NCBI GenBank assembly: GCA_023548195.1
Contig: JAJHZJ010000061.1
Span: forward strand, 1,156,771-1,220,770
Direction: 5' to 3'
From: Bettongia penicillata ogilbyi
Lineage: Eukaryota > Chordata > Mammalia > Diprotodontia > Potoroidae
Length of the DNA: 64,000 bases
Positions 1-12,420 of the stretch are shown here, piece after piece. The translations under genes were made by a program, and so were the position numbers. The first letter of the stretch is position 1, and every line of letters begins with the position of its first letter. The notes beneath the pieces were generated by a model, which searched no databases, was not told the origin of the DNA, and saw only the letters and a list, made by a program, of their open reading frames with translations.

Positions 1-1069
1 ATTATACATATACATTGATAATCTGTAAACACATATATACTCACACATATATGTAAGACTATAGTATGTTTATTTCTACTTGTCATCTGTTTCTCTTTAG
101 ATGGATAACATTTCTCCTGAGTCAATCTTTTCATGTTTTTCTAAATCAAATATCTCATTTCCTACACCACAACTATTCCAACCCAATCCCATTCTATCTG
201 AGAGATTGTCTATAAAAGTTGTTTCCTAAATTTTCTGCATTTTTTAAATTCTTGGCTATGTAGGATATACAAGAAAGAATTTAAAATAATCAAGATTATC
301 CATTTTACACTTCAACAATACTCTCACCTTATAATATGATTTAAGGTCTGATACCACTGGATCTGCTTCCTTTACATCTTTTTTCCCCTGAGGTTTTGTG
401 ACCTTTTGTTACAAATGAACTTTGTTATCATTTTTTGTAACTCATTAAGATAACTCATTGTTTTTTAGTTACTTAATTGGGATGTCCTTACATCAATAGG
501 TATTTTTTTATTCCAATGGCTTTACTTACCCATGAATAAATATTACTTCAATTATTTAGGTCTTTTCACTTTGTCTAAACATTTATAATGCCTTTAAAGG
601 ACCCAGTGTGCAGTATCACACTTTGCCAGTGGGTGTTGCCATCCTACTGCCTAAAAATTTCTTAAGTTTGAGACTTCAAGTCAAAATGCTTTACAACTTT
701 TTTAGAAAAGGTGCTTTAGAGGTCATCTAGTCTAACCTTTTGATTTTACAAGTGATTAAACAGAGCGAGAGAGCTTTTGGCTTCCCAAGATAATATAGGT
801 CATTATGCAGCAGAGTCATGATTTGAACCCCAAGCTTTTTGACATATCCCTTGCTCCCTTTCATTAACCCATACTATCTTTCTTGAGCTATATAAAATAA
901 GTTGGCCTTGTGCCTTAACTATTTTGTCAGCTTGAAAACTATTTTTGTCAGCTTCTTTATTATACGTGAATCTCAACTCCTAGAGTTTTTATATATTGTT
1001 TTATTTAGGGTCTCTTAACCTTACCCAAAATATTGTGTATGTATTAAAGTCTAAGTTTACAGAGATACT
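1..1069. other. AT-rich intergenic or intronic DNA
   Basis: No gene is visible and all reading frames are short. The stretch at about 695-850 has the layout of an ancient SINE: a 'vicinity of count/fraction' type core with 'catctagtctaaccttttgattttacaa' style wording, then a 'gatttgaacccc' end. That assignment is from memory of the consensus pattern. The rest is unclassified. Confidence 0.5.
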
Positions 1070-1700
1070 AAATTACTGAAAAAATGTATCAGCAATCATG
1101 AAAACTGTTCAAAATCACTAATAATGAGAGAAGTTAAAGCTGCTCTAAGGTTCTTCCTCAGAGGCATCAGATTGACAAAGATAGCAAAAAATGAACATAC
1201 CAATTTTTGGAAACTGGAAAGATAGGCACATAAATGTCCTGTTTGTGGAGCTGTGAATTAGTCCAGCATTCTGGTAAATGTACCCCAAAAGTTACTAACC
1301 CGCATCAACCCTTTTACTGACTATCAAAATTAAGAGATAAAGGGAAAGGACTCATTAAAAAAATGTAAATAACATTAAAAGTATAACTTTTTAATGTAGC
1401 AAAGAATTAGAAACAAAATGGGTACCCATCAATTGGGAAAAGACTGAGCAAATGGTAGTATGTGAATATAATGGAATATTGTGCCATAAGAAACAATATG
1501 AAGGATTCATAGAAACTTTAGAAGACTTGTTTAAAGTGATGTAGAGTAAAACCAGAAGAATTAGAACGATTTGCACAATGACCCAAAATAATATAAACAA
1601 AAAAAAAAAACTTTGAAAGACTTAAGAACTCCAAGCACAATATTGACCAATCATGACATTAAAAGACTGCTGAAGTGTGACTCCAAACCTTGGCACAGAA
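1070..1700 (+). mobile_element. Old L1 3' fragment
   Basis: This stretch follows the same order of blocks as the clearer L1 at 6730-7290: the 'catcagattgacaaagatagc' block, then 'cccatcaattgggaaaagac', then 'aatggaatattgtgccataagaaa', then the 'agaagaattagaa' block, ending in an A-run near 1600. It is the 3' part of ORF2 plus the start of the 3' untranslated region, strongly decayed and 5'-truncated. The purine-rich stretch at 1760-1850 may belong to the L1 tail. Confidence 0.75.
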
Positions 1701-2690
1701 TGAGATGTTTTCAGATCTAATGTGTTGTTTTCCTTGATTATACTTATTTCTTACAGGTTTGAGGGGGTAGAAGAGTAAGTTGGTGGTAATGAAAGGAAAG
1801 GAGGGGAAAAAAGGGGAAAGCAGGAAGAAGGAAGAGAAATGAAGAAAAGACAAGAAAGCATCAAAAATGGATTCATATACTATGAAATGAATGAGCATTT
1901 ATTATGGGAATATTTCATGCTATACACATCACCAATCACTGGAGACAGGTGCAAAAAAGAGGACAATCCATTCCTAAAGAGTTTAAATTCTCTTTTTAGA
2001 AAATTGAATTTTATACTGAACACCAAATAAAGTATCTCCATATATAAAGTACAATAGGTATAAGGATTGTACCACACTCACATTTTAATCTTTTCTTTGT
2101 TCTTTTATGTGTTGAAAAGTTTGTTGTATTCATGATAAAAATTAAATTGGTTTAAAATTGCACATTTGCAAATATGCAGCAGAATGCAACTTATCCCTCC
2201 CACCCTTTTGCTTATGTCTGTATGGCTAGAATGTTTACTCTCCCCTACTCCAACTCACCTTATAAAGCCCAACATAACATGCCACCTTTCCCTGTTGATA
2301 CCAACCTTCTGCAACCTATCTCAACTCCACATAGCATTTTGTATTTTTCTAATGTACTTACATACTTTAGAGGGACAAGAACTGTGATTTCATTGCTGCA
2401 GGGAACTCCCAGTGAGGAAATCCTACCAATTCAGATCCACACTTTGTCTGCAAGTTATAATCTAAGAGAAATATCTGTAGCACTGAAAAGTTAAGAGATT
2501 TGCTGAGCATCACACTGCCAGGATCTGTTAGAAAAGGGGCTGTCACCCAGCTAACCTGACACCGAGATCATATTTCTATTCCCTATTTCAAACTGCCTAA
2601 TCATGCATTACTGGTATGCATCTTATTCCTTTACCAGATTAAGATGCATTTATATAAAGACTGGCTCTTTTTAAAGCTTTGTGTCTCCCT
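1701..2690. other. Unclassified non-coding DNA
   Basis: A purine-rich tract (about 1765-1860) is followed by AT-rich sequence. The longest frame, 106 codons at 2174-2494 on the plus strand, has no recognisable domain and a composition typical of chance frames. Nothing else can be supported. Confidence 0.4.
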
Positions 2691-2940
2691 CTAAGGCTTA
2701 GGCTCGGTGCTTTGCACATATGTTGCACGTACTAAGGACCTGTGATTTTGTGAGTATGGGATACCCCTTCTCTCCCACCAACCTAATGCTTACAGATCTC
2801 AAGGACACTATAAATTTAGTCTTAAGAGTAGTGCTTAACATTCTTCTAGTAGAGCACAGACTATTGGAAGACAAGAACTGTCTCATTTTTGTGGCTTGCA
2901 AGCACCTAGCACAGTACCTGGAAAATAATAGGAACTAGTA
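2690..2940 (+). repeat. L2 3'-end fragment
   Basis: The block at 2860-2935 reads like the conserved L2 3' end ('aagacaagaactgtctcatttttgt..' then 'gcacctagcacagtacctgg..aataggaa'). The upstream part is degraded. An ancient LINE remnant, no coding potential. Confidence 0.6.
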
Positions 2941-3104
2941 ACCAGCTGTGGTTCCATAGGACCAATGAAAAAGAATGCTGTGGACCTCCTGAAAGAAAGG
3001 TAATAGACACACACACACATTACGACAACCTTTTTTTAATGGAAAGATAAAAAATAAATGCTTGTTAATTGAAGAAAAACAGGAAATGGATATTGTTGTT
3101 GGTT

Positions 3105-3935
3105 GATCAGAGCTACCTGAAGTTCAGTAAAATCAAATGACTTGCTCAGTTACCAAGCTAATAAGTGTCAGAGGCAAGCAAAGGACTAGATCTTTTTTTA
3201 CTCCAAGTCCAGCACTATATCCACTATACCATATCAAACTCCTTTTTCCTATAGTAAGTAGAATGCATAATAGACACTTGCTGTTTCCTTGTTGAGCTGA
3301 CTTTGGACAGGATTATTGGTTTGCAAATAGATTTCTTCATAATTTATTGCCTTCCTGTGCCTAAAGATAACAAAGGAGTGAATTAACCTATGGTAAAACT
3401 TTACCTCAGACCATTCTTTTAGCAAACATCTTTTTTCTCTTTAAGTGCTAGAGTGAATGTGGGAATCATAAGGGTAGAGGTTAGAGAAGTGTGATGAGCG
3501 TCAACAGTAGCCTTTGAAAGCCTAAGCTTGCTAGTTTGAATATTGTTTTTAGGGGAAAAATTTTTGTTAAATAAAGCTCAGATTTTAGTAATTACCACTC
3601 TATGGCATCACATTCAGGAAAAACGCAGAGCATTAGGATAGAGAATGGGAAGACACAAATTTTATGAACCTTAAGGAAGGAAATAAGAATTTGTTTACTG
3701 TGTGCCAGGGACTGTGCTAAGTGTTTTACAATTATCTCATTTGATCCTCACAAGACCCTTGAGAAGTAAGTTCTATTATTATATTCCCATTCTACATATT
3801 AGGAAACTGAAGCATACAGAGGTTGTGACTTGCCCAAAGTCATACATCTAGTCATTCTCTGAGGCCAGACTTGAACTTGGGTCTTCTTGACCCCAGCTCT
3901 AACACTCTTATCAGCCTGGCCATCTAGCTACCTTT
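3105..3935 (-). repeat. MIR/CORE-SINE fragments (antisense)
   Basis: Two blocks (3105-3245 and 3668-3935) read as antisense CORE-SINE copies. The second is the better one: 'gtgccagggactgtgctaag', 'atctcatttgatcctcacaa', 'aggaaactgaagcatacaga', then 'gacttgcccaaagtcata' and a final 'gccatctagctacc'. This is the reverse complement of the usual MIR-type arrangement. Family naming is from memory. Confidence 0.6.
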
Positions 3936-4254
3936 ATTTAAAGCTTTTTGAAAAATGAAACAAGAATACAGGTAAACATAACAGGTCAACATAATAACCC
4001 AGGTTCTATTCAAGAAGGAAGTTCAAACCCACACTTTCTTTTGAATATCTGTAGTGATTCAAAGTCTGCCTAGGTGATTGAGTTAGATTTTTGGAAAGAA
4101 TTGAAAGTTGTTCAGATCCAAGTCTGATGAATAAGGTGATCAAGCTGACCACTACCATTTTGTTGAATGAATGACTGAGTGAGCTAATGAATGAAAAACT
4201 AAAGTGACCAAGACATAGGAGAATGCATGTGTTAAGAGACTTGTAAACTAAAAC

Positions 4255-4490
4255 AACACTGAACATGCAGTCAAAGGACCTGGGTTCAAATTTTTGGCTC
4301 TTCCCTCTGCTCCCTGTATGACCCTGGGTGAGTCATTTAATTTCTCTTGACTTCTGTTTCCTCGTCAAATAAGATTTTTAAAAATAGCTCCTACTTCATA
4401 GAGTTGTTGTTATGACAAAAATGAGATCACATATATAAAGTGCTTTGCAAACTAAAGTACTATGTAAACACTGGATACTGTTATTAGAAA
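4255..4490 (+). repeat. MIR-type SINE, sense
   Basis: The block order is the sense MIR core: 'gacctgggttcaaatttt', 'ctgtatgaccctgggtgagtc', 'ttctgtttcctcgtc', 'gagttgttgttatgac', then 'aaagtgctttgcaaac'. A short related head fragment is seen at about 4835-4895. The DNA between 4490 and 5090 shows nothing else recognisable. Confidence 0.65.
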
Positions 4491-5089
4491 TTTGTACCAA
4501 AATCTTATTCTGATGCCTCATCATGGTATTCAGTGGTGACCTTAGATTCTTGAAGGCTATGCCCTGAGAGCATCAGCTCTGGTGTATTCTACTAAGCTGG
4601 ACAACCTTTGGGTATGGGTACAATGACAAACTGTGACTATTGGCCAGGAACCAACAAAACTAAATCCAGAAAAGTTTGTCACCACATTGGTTTCTGAGAG
4701 AGGACATTTTTAGCCATAAAAACTCTGGCAGTCCATCTACTACACTATAGAGGAGGTTTGAGCTAAGTCAGTGGGAGGAGTACCCACATTAACCTTGTTT
4801 CTGATACTACTGCAGACAACAAATTTCATTTGAGACACCTAGGTGACACAGGATAGAGTGCTGGGCATACAGAAGAGCTGAGTTTAAATCCCAAAAGTAA
4901 TCTGATGTTCCTTCCAGTTCTCAATAAGTGATCCCATGAATTTCTGATACTTGAAGTACTGTGTATTAGAGCAGAAAAGAGATCAGATGGTTAGTCCCAC
5001 CATCTTCCTCCTCTAATCATATGAGCCACTTGAAGCTAGCAGAAGTCTCACAACAGTGCTGATGGGTCATATTACAAATTAATGTTATC

Positions 5090-5507
5090 TAACTTCAATC
5101 AGGTCCAGCCCTTTTATTCCTCCCTGTCTCATTCCCCACAGGAATGATTCTAACCTTTGTCTTTCCTCTGAAAGTGGCTATCTCCCCTCCCCCACTCAAT
5201 TGAGAACCTTGCTTCTTAGTTTAATGAGAAAAATGAAGTCATTATACCTTTTATCTCAAAAGTTTTCGACATCATCTCTTACCCTTTCTTGAAGAAGTGA
5301 ACCTTCTATTTGCTAATGCTATCCCTGCTAAAAGTGCACTTGATTCCACCCCCTCCTGTCGAATGCATTCTCAATCATTCCCTTTTTCTCAAATCTTCAA
5401 CTTCTCTCTATCTCATGGTTTTCCTGCTGACTTCAAACATGCCCAAGTCTCCCCAGTCCTTGAAAAACCTTCACTGGATCTTGTCATTCCCTCTAGCTTT
5501 CTTACCT
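5090..5507 (+). repeat. L2-type fragment
   Basis: This pyrimidine-rich stretch of short 'ctcctctt' type words resembles the interior of the L2 copies seen at 22.4-23.6 and 30.2-30.7 kb. It is cut off abruptly at 5508 by the L1. The assignment is moderate because the landmark 3' end is absent. Confidence 0.4.
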
Positions 5508-7640
5508 CATTATACTAGAAATGTTAGCTTTAGCAATAAGAGAAGAAAAAGAAATTTAAGAAATTAGAATAGGCAAAAAGAAACAAAGCTATCACTCTTT
5601 GCAGATGATATGATGGTATACTTAGAGAATCAACTAAAAAACTACTTGAAATAATAAACAACTTAGAAAATTTGCAGGATATAAAATAAATCCACATAAA
5701 TCATCAGCATTTCTATATATTACTAAAAAAAAAAAAAAAAAAGCCCAACAGCAAGAGATAGAGAAATTCATTTAAAGTTACTACAGATATTAGAAAATAT
5801 TTGAGAGTCTACCTGACAAAACAAACCCAGGAACTATACAAATACAATTACAAAACACTTTTCACACAAATAAAGTCAGATTTAGATAACTGGGAAAATA
5901 CCAGTTGCTCATGGGTAGGCCAAGCCAATATAATAAAAATGACAATTTAACCTAAAAATAATTTACTATTCATTGCTATACCAATCAAGCTACCAAAAAT
6001 TATTTTATAGAGCTAGGAAAAATAATAACAAAATTCACCTGGAAGAACAAAAGTTCCAGAATATCGAGGGAATTAAAGAAATGCAAGGGAAGTAACCTAG
6101 CTGTATCAGATCTTAAATTACATTATAAAGTAGCAGTCATCAAAACTATTGGTACTGGCTAAGAAACGGAGCGGTGGATCAGTGAAATAGGTTAGGTACC
6201 CAAGACACAACAGTTAAAGACTATAGTAATCTACTGTTTGGTAAATCCAAAGACTCCAGCTTCTGGGATAAGAACTCATTATTTAACAAAAATTGATGGG
6301 AAAACTGGAAAGTAGTATGGCAGAAACTAGGCATAGACCAACATCTTACACCCCACACCAAGATAAAGTCAAAATGAGTACATGATTTAAATATAAAGAC
6401 TGATATTGTAAGAGAACTAAGAGAGCAAGGAATAGTTTACCTGGCAGATCTATAGAGAAGGAAAGAATTTATGACCAAACAAGAGATAGAGAACTGAAAT
6501 GCAAAATGGATAATTTTGATTACATTAAATTGAAAAGATTTTGCACAAAGAAAGTCAATGAAACCAAGATTAGAAGTAAAAATCTAGGAAGCAATTTTTA
6601 CATCCACTGTCTCTAATCAAGGTCTGATTTCTAAAATATATAGAGAACTCAGCCAAATTTATAAGAATTTCCCCAACTAATAAATGGTCAAAGGATATGA
6701 ACAAGCAGTTTTTAGATGAAGAAATTAAAGCTATAGCCATATGAAAAAATGCTCTAAATCACTATTGATTAGAGAAATGCAAATCAAAAAAAAACAAAAA
6801 CCCAAAACTGCAGTACCACATCACACCTATCAGATTGACTGACATGACAAAACAGGAAAATGATAAATGTTGGGGAAGATGTAGGAAAAGTGGAACACTG
6901 ATGCACTGTTGGTGGAATTGTGAACTGATCCAACCATTCTGGAGAGCAATTTGGAACTAGGCCCAAAAGGCATACACTTTGATCTAGCAATACCACTTCT
7001 AAGTTTGTATCCCAAAGATCATAAAAATGGGAAAAGGACCGACATGTACAAAAATAGCTGCTCTTTTTGTCATACCAAGAATTGGAAAAATTGAGGCGAT
7101 ACACATCAATTGGGGAATGGCTGAACAAGTTGTAATATGTGAATGGAATAGAATACTATTGTGCTATAAGAAATGATGAACAGGTGGACTTCAGAAAAAC
7201 CTGGAAAGACTTGTATGAACTGATGCTTAGTGAGGGGAGCAGAACCAGGAGAACACTGTACACAGTAGCAGCCACATTGTGCTAACTTTCCTATGCTTGG
7301 CGTAACTCCAAAAGACTCAGGAGGGAAAATGCTGCCCATATCCAGAGAAAGAACTGTGGATCTGAATGTAGATTGATACATGCTGTTTGCTCTTTTTTTG
7401 TTGCTATTTTGTCTTGTTTCTTCTCTCTCATGGTTCCTCCCATTGGTCCTAATTCTTCTTTACATCATGACTAATGTGAAAATATATTTAATATAAATAT
7501 ATATGTAGAGCCTATATCAGATTACATGTTGTCTTGGAGAGGGGGGAGTGAAGGGACAAGGAGAAAATTTACAACTCAAAAGCTTGTGGAAATGAATGTT
7601 GAAAGCAAAAATCAATTATTTATATTTTAAAAAAGAAAAC
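5508..7640 (+). mobile_element. 5'-truncated L1 (ORF2 3' half plus 3' end)
   Basis: The copy starts inside the ORF2 reverse transcriptase. The conserved catalytic box reads FADDMMVYLEN near 5600-5635 (the F-A-D-D motif). The later C-terminal ORF2 region can be followed with stop codons and indels to about 7290, then a 3' untranslated region continues to about 7640. ORF2 normally supplies endonuclease and reverse transcriptase; here the endonuclease and the first half of the reverse transcriptase are missing, so the copy is dead. An internal A-run lies at 5725-5742. It is the best ORF2 3' reference in this window and was used here to align the rearranged L1 at 24.7-26.6 kb. Confidence 0.9.
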
Positions 7641-7984
7641 AACACTTTGAGCCCAAGTACAATCAATGAAATAACATAAAGCAAGTGTTTGGCAACTGGG
7701 AAATGCTATATGAAACACATGGACAGTTGTATGGGGAGCAACAAGAGTAACCTGAACCAAGGTAGCCAGAGCAAGCCTTCAGAGCCAAAGAGAAAGGAGT
7801 TAAAACAGATGAAAAGATCTCAGGCTTAGTGAAACTGACAGTGCCTTATTTGTCTGTCTAGAAGGCTCAAAGGCTCCTGACACCACAAATTTTCTGAGCT
7901 TCATATAAACACAACACAGGGAAGCCAGATAACATCACTGAAGTCCTGTAGGACTCAGACCACATTATCAGAGGTAAAAGAAGA
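7641..7984. other. Unclassified DNA after L1
   Basis: A stretch of 340 bases without frames or familiar repeat landmarks. It could be the flank of the L1 or part of the unclassified repeat whose inverted left end follows at 7985. Confidence 0.35.
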
Positions 7985-8135
7985 AACACACTCACACACA
8001 GGAGAGGGGTGTCACAGACACAGACATACACGCAAGCAGGTATTTTTGCTGGTATTTATATACATATGTATGGATAGATGGGCCAAATTGGGCAAGTCTA
8101 CAAAAGAAATGGAAAATATTACATGGCATGAGACA
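7985..8135 (-). repeat. Inverted copy of the left end of the 1.5-kb repeat
   Basis: The reverse complement of 7985-8135 aligns closely with 8952-9100. Shared blocks include 'catttcttttgtagacttg', 'cccaat(t/c)(t/c)ggccc', 'tatataaatacc' and 'caaaaatacctg'. The arms are inverted with a spacer of about 820 bases. The third copy of the same block is at 15961-16110. Confidence 0.8.
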
Positions 8136-8949
8136 AATGGGATTTTCTTTCTTCTTTCCTGTCTTTCCTCTTTTTCTTTCTTTTTCTTTTCTCTTTTTCC
8201 CAGCACTAGTAATTTCTACTAGTTTCTACTTTAGGGACAAGATGTTAATCTGGTAGACATTTGTCATTTCTTACTCCATCTACCCTAAATTAATAGCATT
8301 TTAGCAAACGGGCACAGGGTCAATGAATAAGTAATTTATTAAGCATTTTCTACATGTTGTGTTCTATGTTAAGTCATGAGGAACAGAAGGCAAAAACAGT
8401 GTCCCTGCTTTCAAGGAGCTCACATTCTAATGGAAGAAGTCAGACATCATGCACTATGATGGACTGAATCTTTGTCATGGAGAGCAATCAGAGCAGGAGC
8501 AGCAGCTGGAACTCTCCAAATGAAGGAACTTAAAAAAAACAAACCAAACTACAGGGTGGACCAGCTGATCACAAAGACAAATACTCATATAGATCAACCA
8601 AGTGTTGTGAATTGGGATAATTTTTTTTTAATTCAACCGTTGGTTAATTATGTAGTACCAGTTGTTAATCCTTTGTTTTCAAAGGAGATCAGTGATGTCA
8701 TGGAGTAACGTTTTGACTCCCTTAAGAGTTGAATTGAAGCAAGGCTGAGTTGCACACTCATCAGACTCACTCTCTTCCAGAGTCATCAAAGTTCTGTAGC
8801 AAAAGTCAGGACAACTAGCGATGATTCTTTTTATGTCTTTCACTTGTACTCAAGAAAAACAAGAATGCCACAAGAAGAAGAGACATTCAATGCCAAAGGG
8901 CATATTAACTTGAAATGAAATTCTGAGGTCAAACAACAAACTTGATAAT
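8136..8949. repeat. Pyrimidine tract, ancient repeat and RTE-type fragment
   Basis: The loop of the inverted repeat contains a TTTC/CTTT-rich tract (8140-8205). An ancient interspersed repeat follows (8325-8445: 'aagcattttctacatgttgtg..', 'aggcaaaaacagtgtccctgc', 'aaggagctcacattctaatgg'). An RTE-related fragment (8735-8840) shares the 'gtcatc..ctc..agagtcatc..agt..gtagcaaaagtcagga' order with 49290-49420. No gene is seen. Confidence 0.5.
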
Positions 8950-10470
8950 TTTGTGGACACATAATATTTCCCATTTCTTTTGTAGACTTGCCCAATTCGG
9001 CCCTTCCATCCATATATACGTATATAAATACCTGCAAAAATACCTGTTTGTGTGTATGTCTGTGTCCATGACACCTCTCTCCTGTGTGTGTGTATGTGTT
9101 TACCAAAGTGATGTGTGTATATACAAAGTTATCTATTAAAGAATAATCCTAGAAAAGGTCCAGTTGTGATGAGAAGCAACAAGGCTTTTCCAACTGGTTG
9201 CCTTCTCTTTCTTTCTTGACCACCACATTTAAAGGACAACTGACCTAGACTGTTCTGGAATTGAAATGGGAGCAGAGGAATACAGCTGTGAGAACAGTTG
9301 GATAATAGTAAAGGTGGGCTAAGGGAGAAGCAAGAGGAGGAAGAGGAAATTTTGGTACTATGTGGTGATGCCATCCCTAAGATTCATAATGATTGCTATC
9401 CACAAAGCTGCCTCAGTTTCCAGATCATTTACTTCTCTTACTCATCTAAAGCCTCTCATTCATTTGGTGTGGAGCCAAAGGAGAGTGCTAGAGGAGTAGA
9501 GTGTGATGTAGTAAACACTTTAAAGGAGAATTGGATTGATCATTGTCTTCCTAGCGGATTTTTTCCAGCAGCTACATAGATTTGGATTTGCCAGGATTCA
9601 GGAAGTCTTCCATTAGGTGGAATGCATTCTCTGCCTCCCTGTGGGTAGAAAGCAGTGTCCTCATGATGTTCTCCTAGGCTGGTATTAAAGTGTACAAAAG
9701 ACATCTTGTGGGTGTGTACCTTGTAAACATGGCCTCTGAATAACTGTTTCTTCATTCCCAGACAAGTCCAATTCTCAAAGAAGACAAAGAAAGCAAAACT
9801 TGCCTAGGTGACCTAAGATTGACCAACTTTCACTGAGGTCACCACCAAGGTGGGTGTCAGGATCTTTCTTCCAGATTGTACTACATTTCAACATTAAGGC
9901 CATTGTTCCTGGAGAACAGGGGAGAAACTATTTCTTTGGATTTGCAAAAGTGTGGCATGTCTGACTCTCATTTTCTACCTGATTCTGACTGACCACACCA
10001 TCACCTTTCCTCCCACAACCAATTCCATCCTTGCTATTAACTGTGGGGTTTTGAGAGGGAGTTCGCAACTCCCCACCCTTTCAAAAAGGTGAGTCTCTTT
10101 GTCCATTAGGAAATTGAGAAGCCATATCCAAAGGTACATGATCCTCCTCAGTGGGTGAGGCACCCTCTCCTATGCTAAATGGAGTGTTCAGACTAGAAAT
10201 CTTTCTCACTTGTGTCTTCAGGACACACTTAAGTGCTGGTTCTCTCCTTTTCTTGGCTGCTGAACAGAATGAAAGCTAGAGTAGCTGCCAAGTCCCAGTT
10301 ACAAGACTTGTGGTGACATTGATGGAAGGATCCACAGCTTTGGTGATTTGGGTTATCTCATGTCCTGCTGAATTCCTCTCTGGCATGGGAATGCTTTATT
10401 ATGTGCCTGCTGCACACAAGGCAGAGGCCCTGACCCTTTGTGGCCTTGCGTGAAGCCTGTCTAGAGCCAG
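8950..10470 (+). repeat. 1.5-kb unclassified repeat, copy 1
   Basis: This block is repeated in the same orientation at 15959-17515. Collinear landmarks include 'gaataatcctagaaaaggtcc', 'gactgttctggaattgaaat', 'gacatcttgtgggtgtgtacc', 'ttgtactacatttcaacatt', 'accattgttcctggagaac' and 'caagacttgtggtg'. The left end carries a TG-rich microsatellite. Frames are short and interrupted in both copies, and no retroviral, LINE or transposase motif is recognisable. It may be an interspersed repeat family or a segmental duplication. The inverted fragment at 7985 favours a mobile repeat with a preferred left end. Confidence 0.75.
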
Positions 10471-11160
10471 CAGTAGGCTGAGAAAGGACACTCAGCGTGT
10501 CAGGCAGCAGCCTTTACAGCTGGGCTTCTCTGGAGCCCTTTCTAGAAATGGCCACCATAGAAGGAGTGCTGCAGAAGCCAGGAGTTGGAGGGCAAGGGGA
10601 GCATTTGGGCATTCTGTGCAAGGCCGGTGCCTGAGGTGATTTGGTATGAAGCCTCTGGAGTTTGGGGCTAGGGATGAGGAGAAGTGGAGTGAAAGGAAAA
10701 CAAGTCTAAACAAGGTCCAAGTCATCCAGGAGCAGCAGAGGAAGTGGATGAGCAGGAGTTGGGAAGAGGCCTGCAGGGAGAACTTTCCTTCTGGCTCCTG
10801 CTTTAGGAACTTGGCCTGCCCACTCGGGCTGCAGTTGCTCCTGCCCTTGTGCTGGAGGCGCGGTTGGCTCCAGGACAGCTCCACCTCCGCCAACCCAAGG
10901 CTGGGCTCCTGCATCCCGGGCAAGCAGATGGGCCACCGGGAGCCCACCGGGAGCCCACCAGGAGCCACTGCGGACGGCCCTGGGCCACGCAGGGAGGCAC
11001 CACCGCCCCGACACAGAGCAGCATCTCTGTGAGGCCTTGGAGGGAGCATCTCCGGCCCTCCTCCTCCTCTCCGAGGCTCAGGCTACCCCCAGGGCCCAGC
11101 CCAGCCCGGACACTGGGGGTCCTTGCACCCCGCTGGAAACTGTGAAGCAGTTTCCACCCG
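10471..11160. other. GC-rich, CpG-containing patch
   Basis: Base composition shifts sharply from AT-rich to GC-rich between about 10500 and 11160, with many CpG dinucleotides after 10850. Several overlapping frames stay open here on both strands (up to 185 codons, 10492-11049 minus), as expected for GC-rich DNA with few stop codons, so none is called a gene. An 11-bp unit is repeated three times at 10933-10965 (ccaccgggagc, ccaccgggagc, ccaccaggagc). It could be an exon or retrocopy of an unidentified gene, or an element's 5' region. Confidence 0.5.
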
Positions 11161-11989
11161 ACCTATGCAGTGGATACCGCTGATGCTGAAAATGCACAAT
11201 GAATGCCAGTCGACCTTCCACCTGTATGATTCTCAGCCCAACTTCGTGTCCATCTACAATGTCTATGTTTCAGGCACATGAACTGATGGACCCATTCAGT
11301 TGCCAGGCCATCCAATTGCATATCCTATTCTGGACAATAGGCATTTTTCAGCCTGTTTCTTTTTTCTTTTTCCCCTGTACAGAAGCTCACTAATATTCAG
11401 GGACTTGACTTATGGTCATGATATTACCCACAATATTATCCACAAGCAAGGACATCAGAGAACTTCATGGCCTACTTTGACTCTGTATAGGCCATCTTTC
11501 ATGACACTGGCATGTACCTTTGGTGAGCCTCCCGCTTTGGTTTTATATTTTGTTTGATGTTGGTAATTGAAGTGTTTGTCAACAGTATCTCTGATTGCAT
11601 TCATCAAGCAATATTGTATCATCTTAACATACTTATGAGAGACTCCTCATTGGAAGAGAGTTTTTTAAGTGGTGATGTTCCAATCTGGGAAGTCAAAGAC
11701 TTATTTATTGTTAAATAATAATAATAATAATAAATACAACAGAATTTTGTATTCTCTGTACCTTTCAGGCAATTGAGTGACTGTAAAGATATATGGTATG
11801 CTGTAGGAAATCTTTTGTGAATGCCAACAGGTTCATAGTTTTAAGGTTGCCGTGATATGTGTGTAGATCATTCCTGCAAAAACCTCATAGCAGATGTGCT
11901 CTTCCTCTTGTAGCTCATCTCATTCTGTCCTTCCTTGTGACTTGGATTTTTATTTGGCATTGAAGGACACAGAGGGCCAGGTATACATT
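11161..11989. other. Unclassified DNA with AAT microsatellite
   Basis: An AT-rich stretch continuous with the GC-rich patch. It contains an (AAT)n run at 11715-11735 next to 'aataaa'. If the GC-rich patch is a retrocopied transcript, this could be its 3' untranslated part, but no tail or target-site duplication was found. Confidence 0.3.
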
Positions 11990-12420
11990 GGGGGTAAGGC
12001 CCCCCAATAGCCAGGGAATGGAGACAGAGTGAGGGTGACTAAGAGACTGAAGAAGTCAGGAGTAGCTGGTCCCTTTCACAGTAATGAGAGTCATCATGGA
12101 GGTCTGTGTCAAGCTAGGGATGCAATCCATTTCATTTCCCAGAGTTGGAAACATGCCATTGTCATGAAAGTAAATCAAAGACAGAATGGGCAGAGGAAGG
12201 CACATTTATTTACACATCTGGACACAGATGTTCCAAACAGAGAACCAAACAGAAGAGAACCCCACACAGAAGCAAAACCAAGTTTATTGTTTGGGCGATC
12301 AGATGTTCTGTTTAGAGTCAGGATTGGTCCAGACTCCTCAGGTTTACAACCTTTCTGACACTCCCATTACCAAACAATCCATGGTGTGTTCCCTCCTCCC
12401 AAACATGCATTAACATAGAT
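11990..12420 (-). mobile_element. Possible solo LTR, minus strand
   Basis: Read on the minus strand the stretch has LTR-like composition with two AATAAA signals (reverse complement of 'tttattg' at 12278-12284 and 'tttatttac' at 12207-12215). No clear TG..CA ends or target-site duplication were found. Alternatives are an unclassified non-autonomous repeat or plain intergenic DNA. Confidence 0.3.

Noticed and set aside
10492..11049. 185-codon minus-strand frame
   Set aside because: Overlapping frames are open on both strands because the patch is GC-rich; no domain or conservation supports it as a gene.
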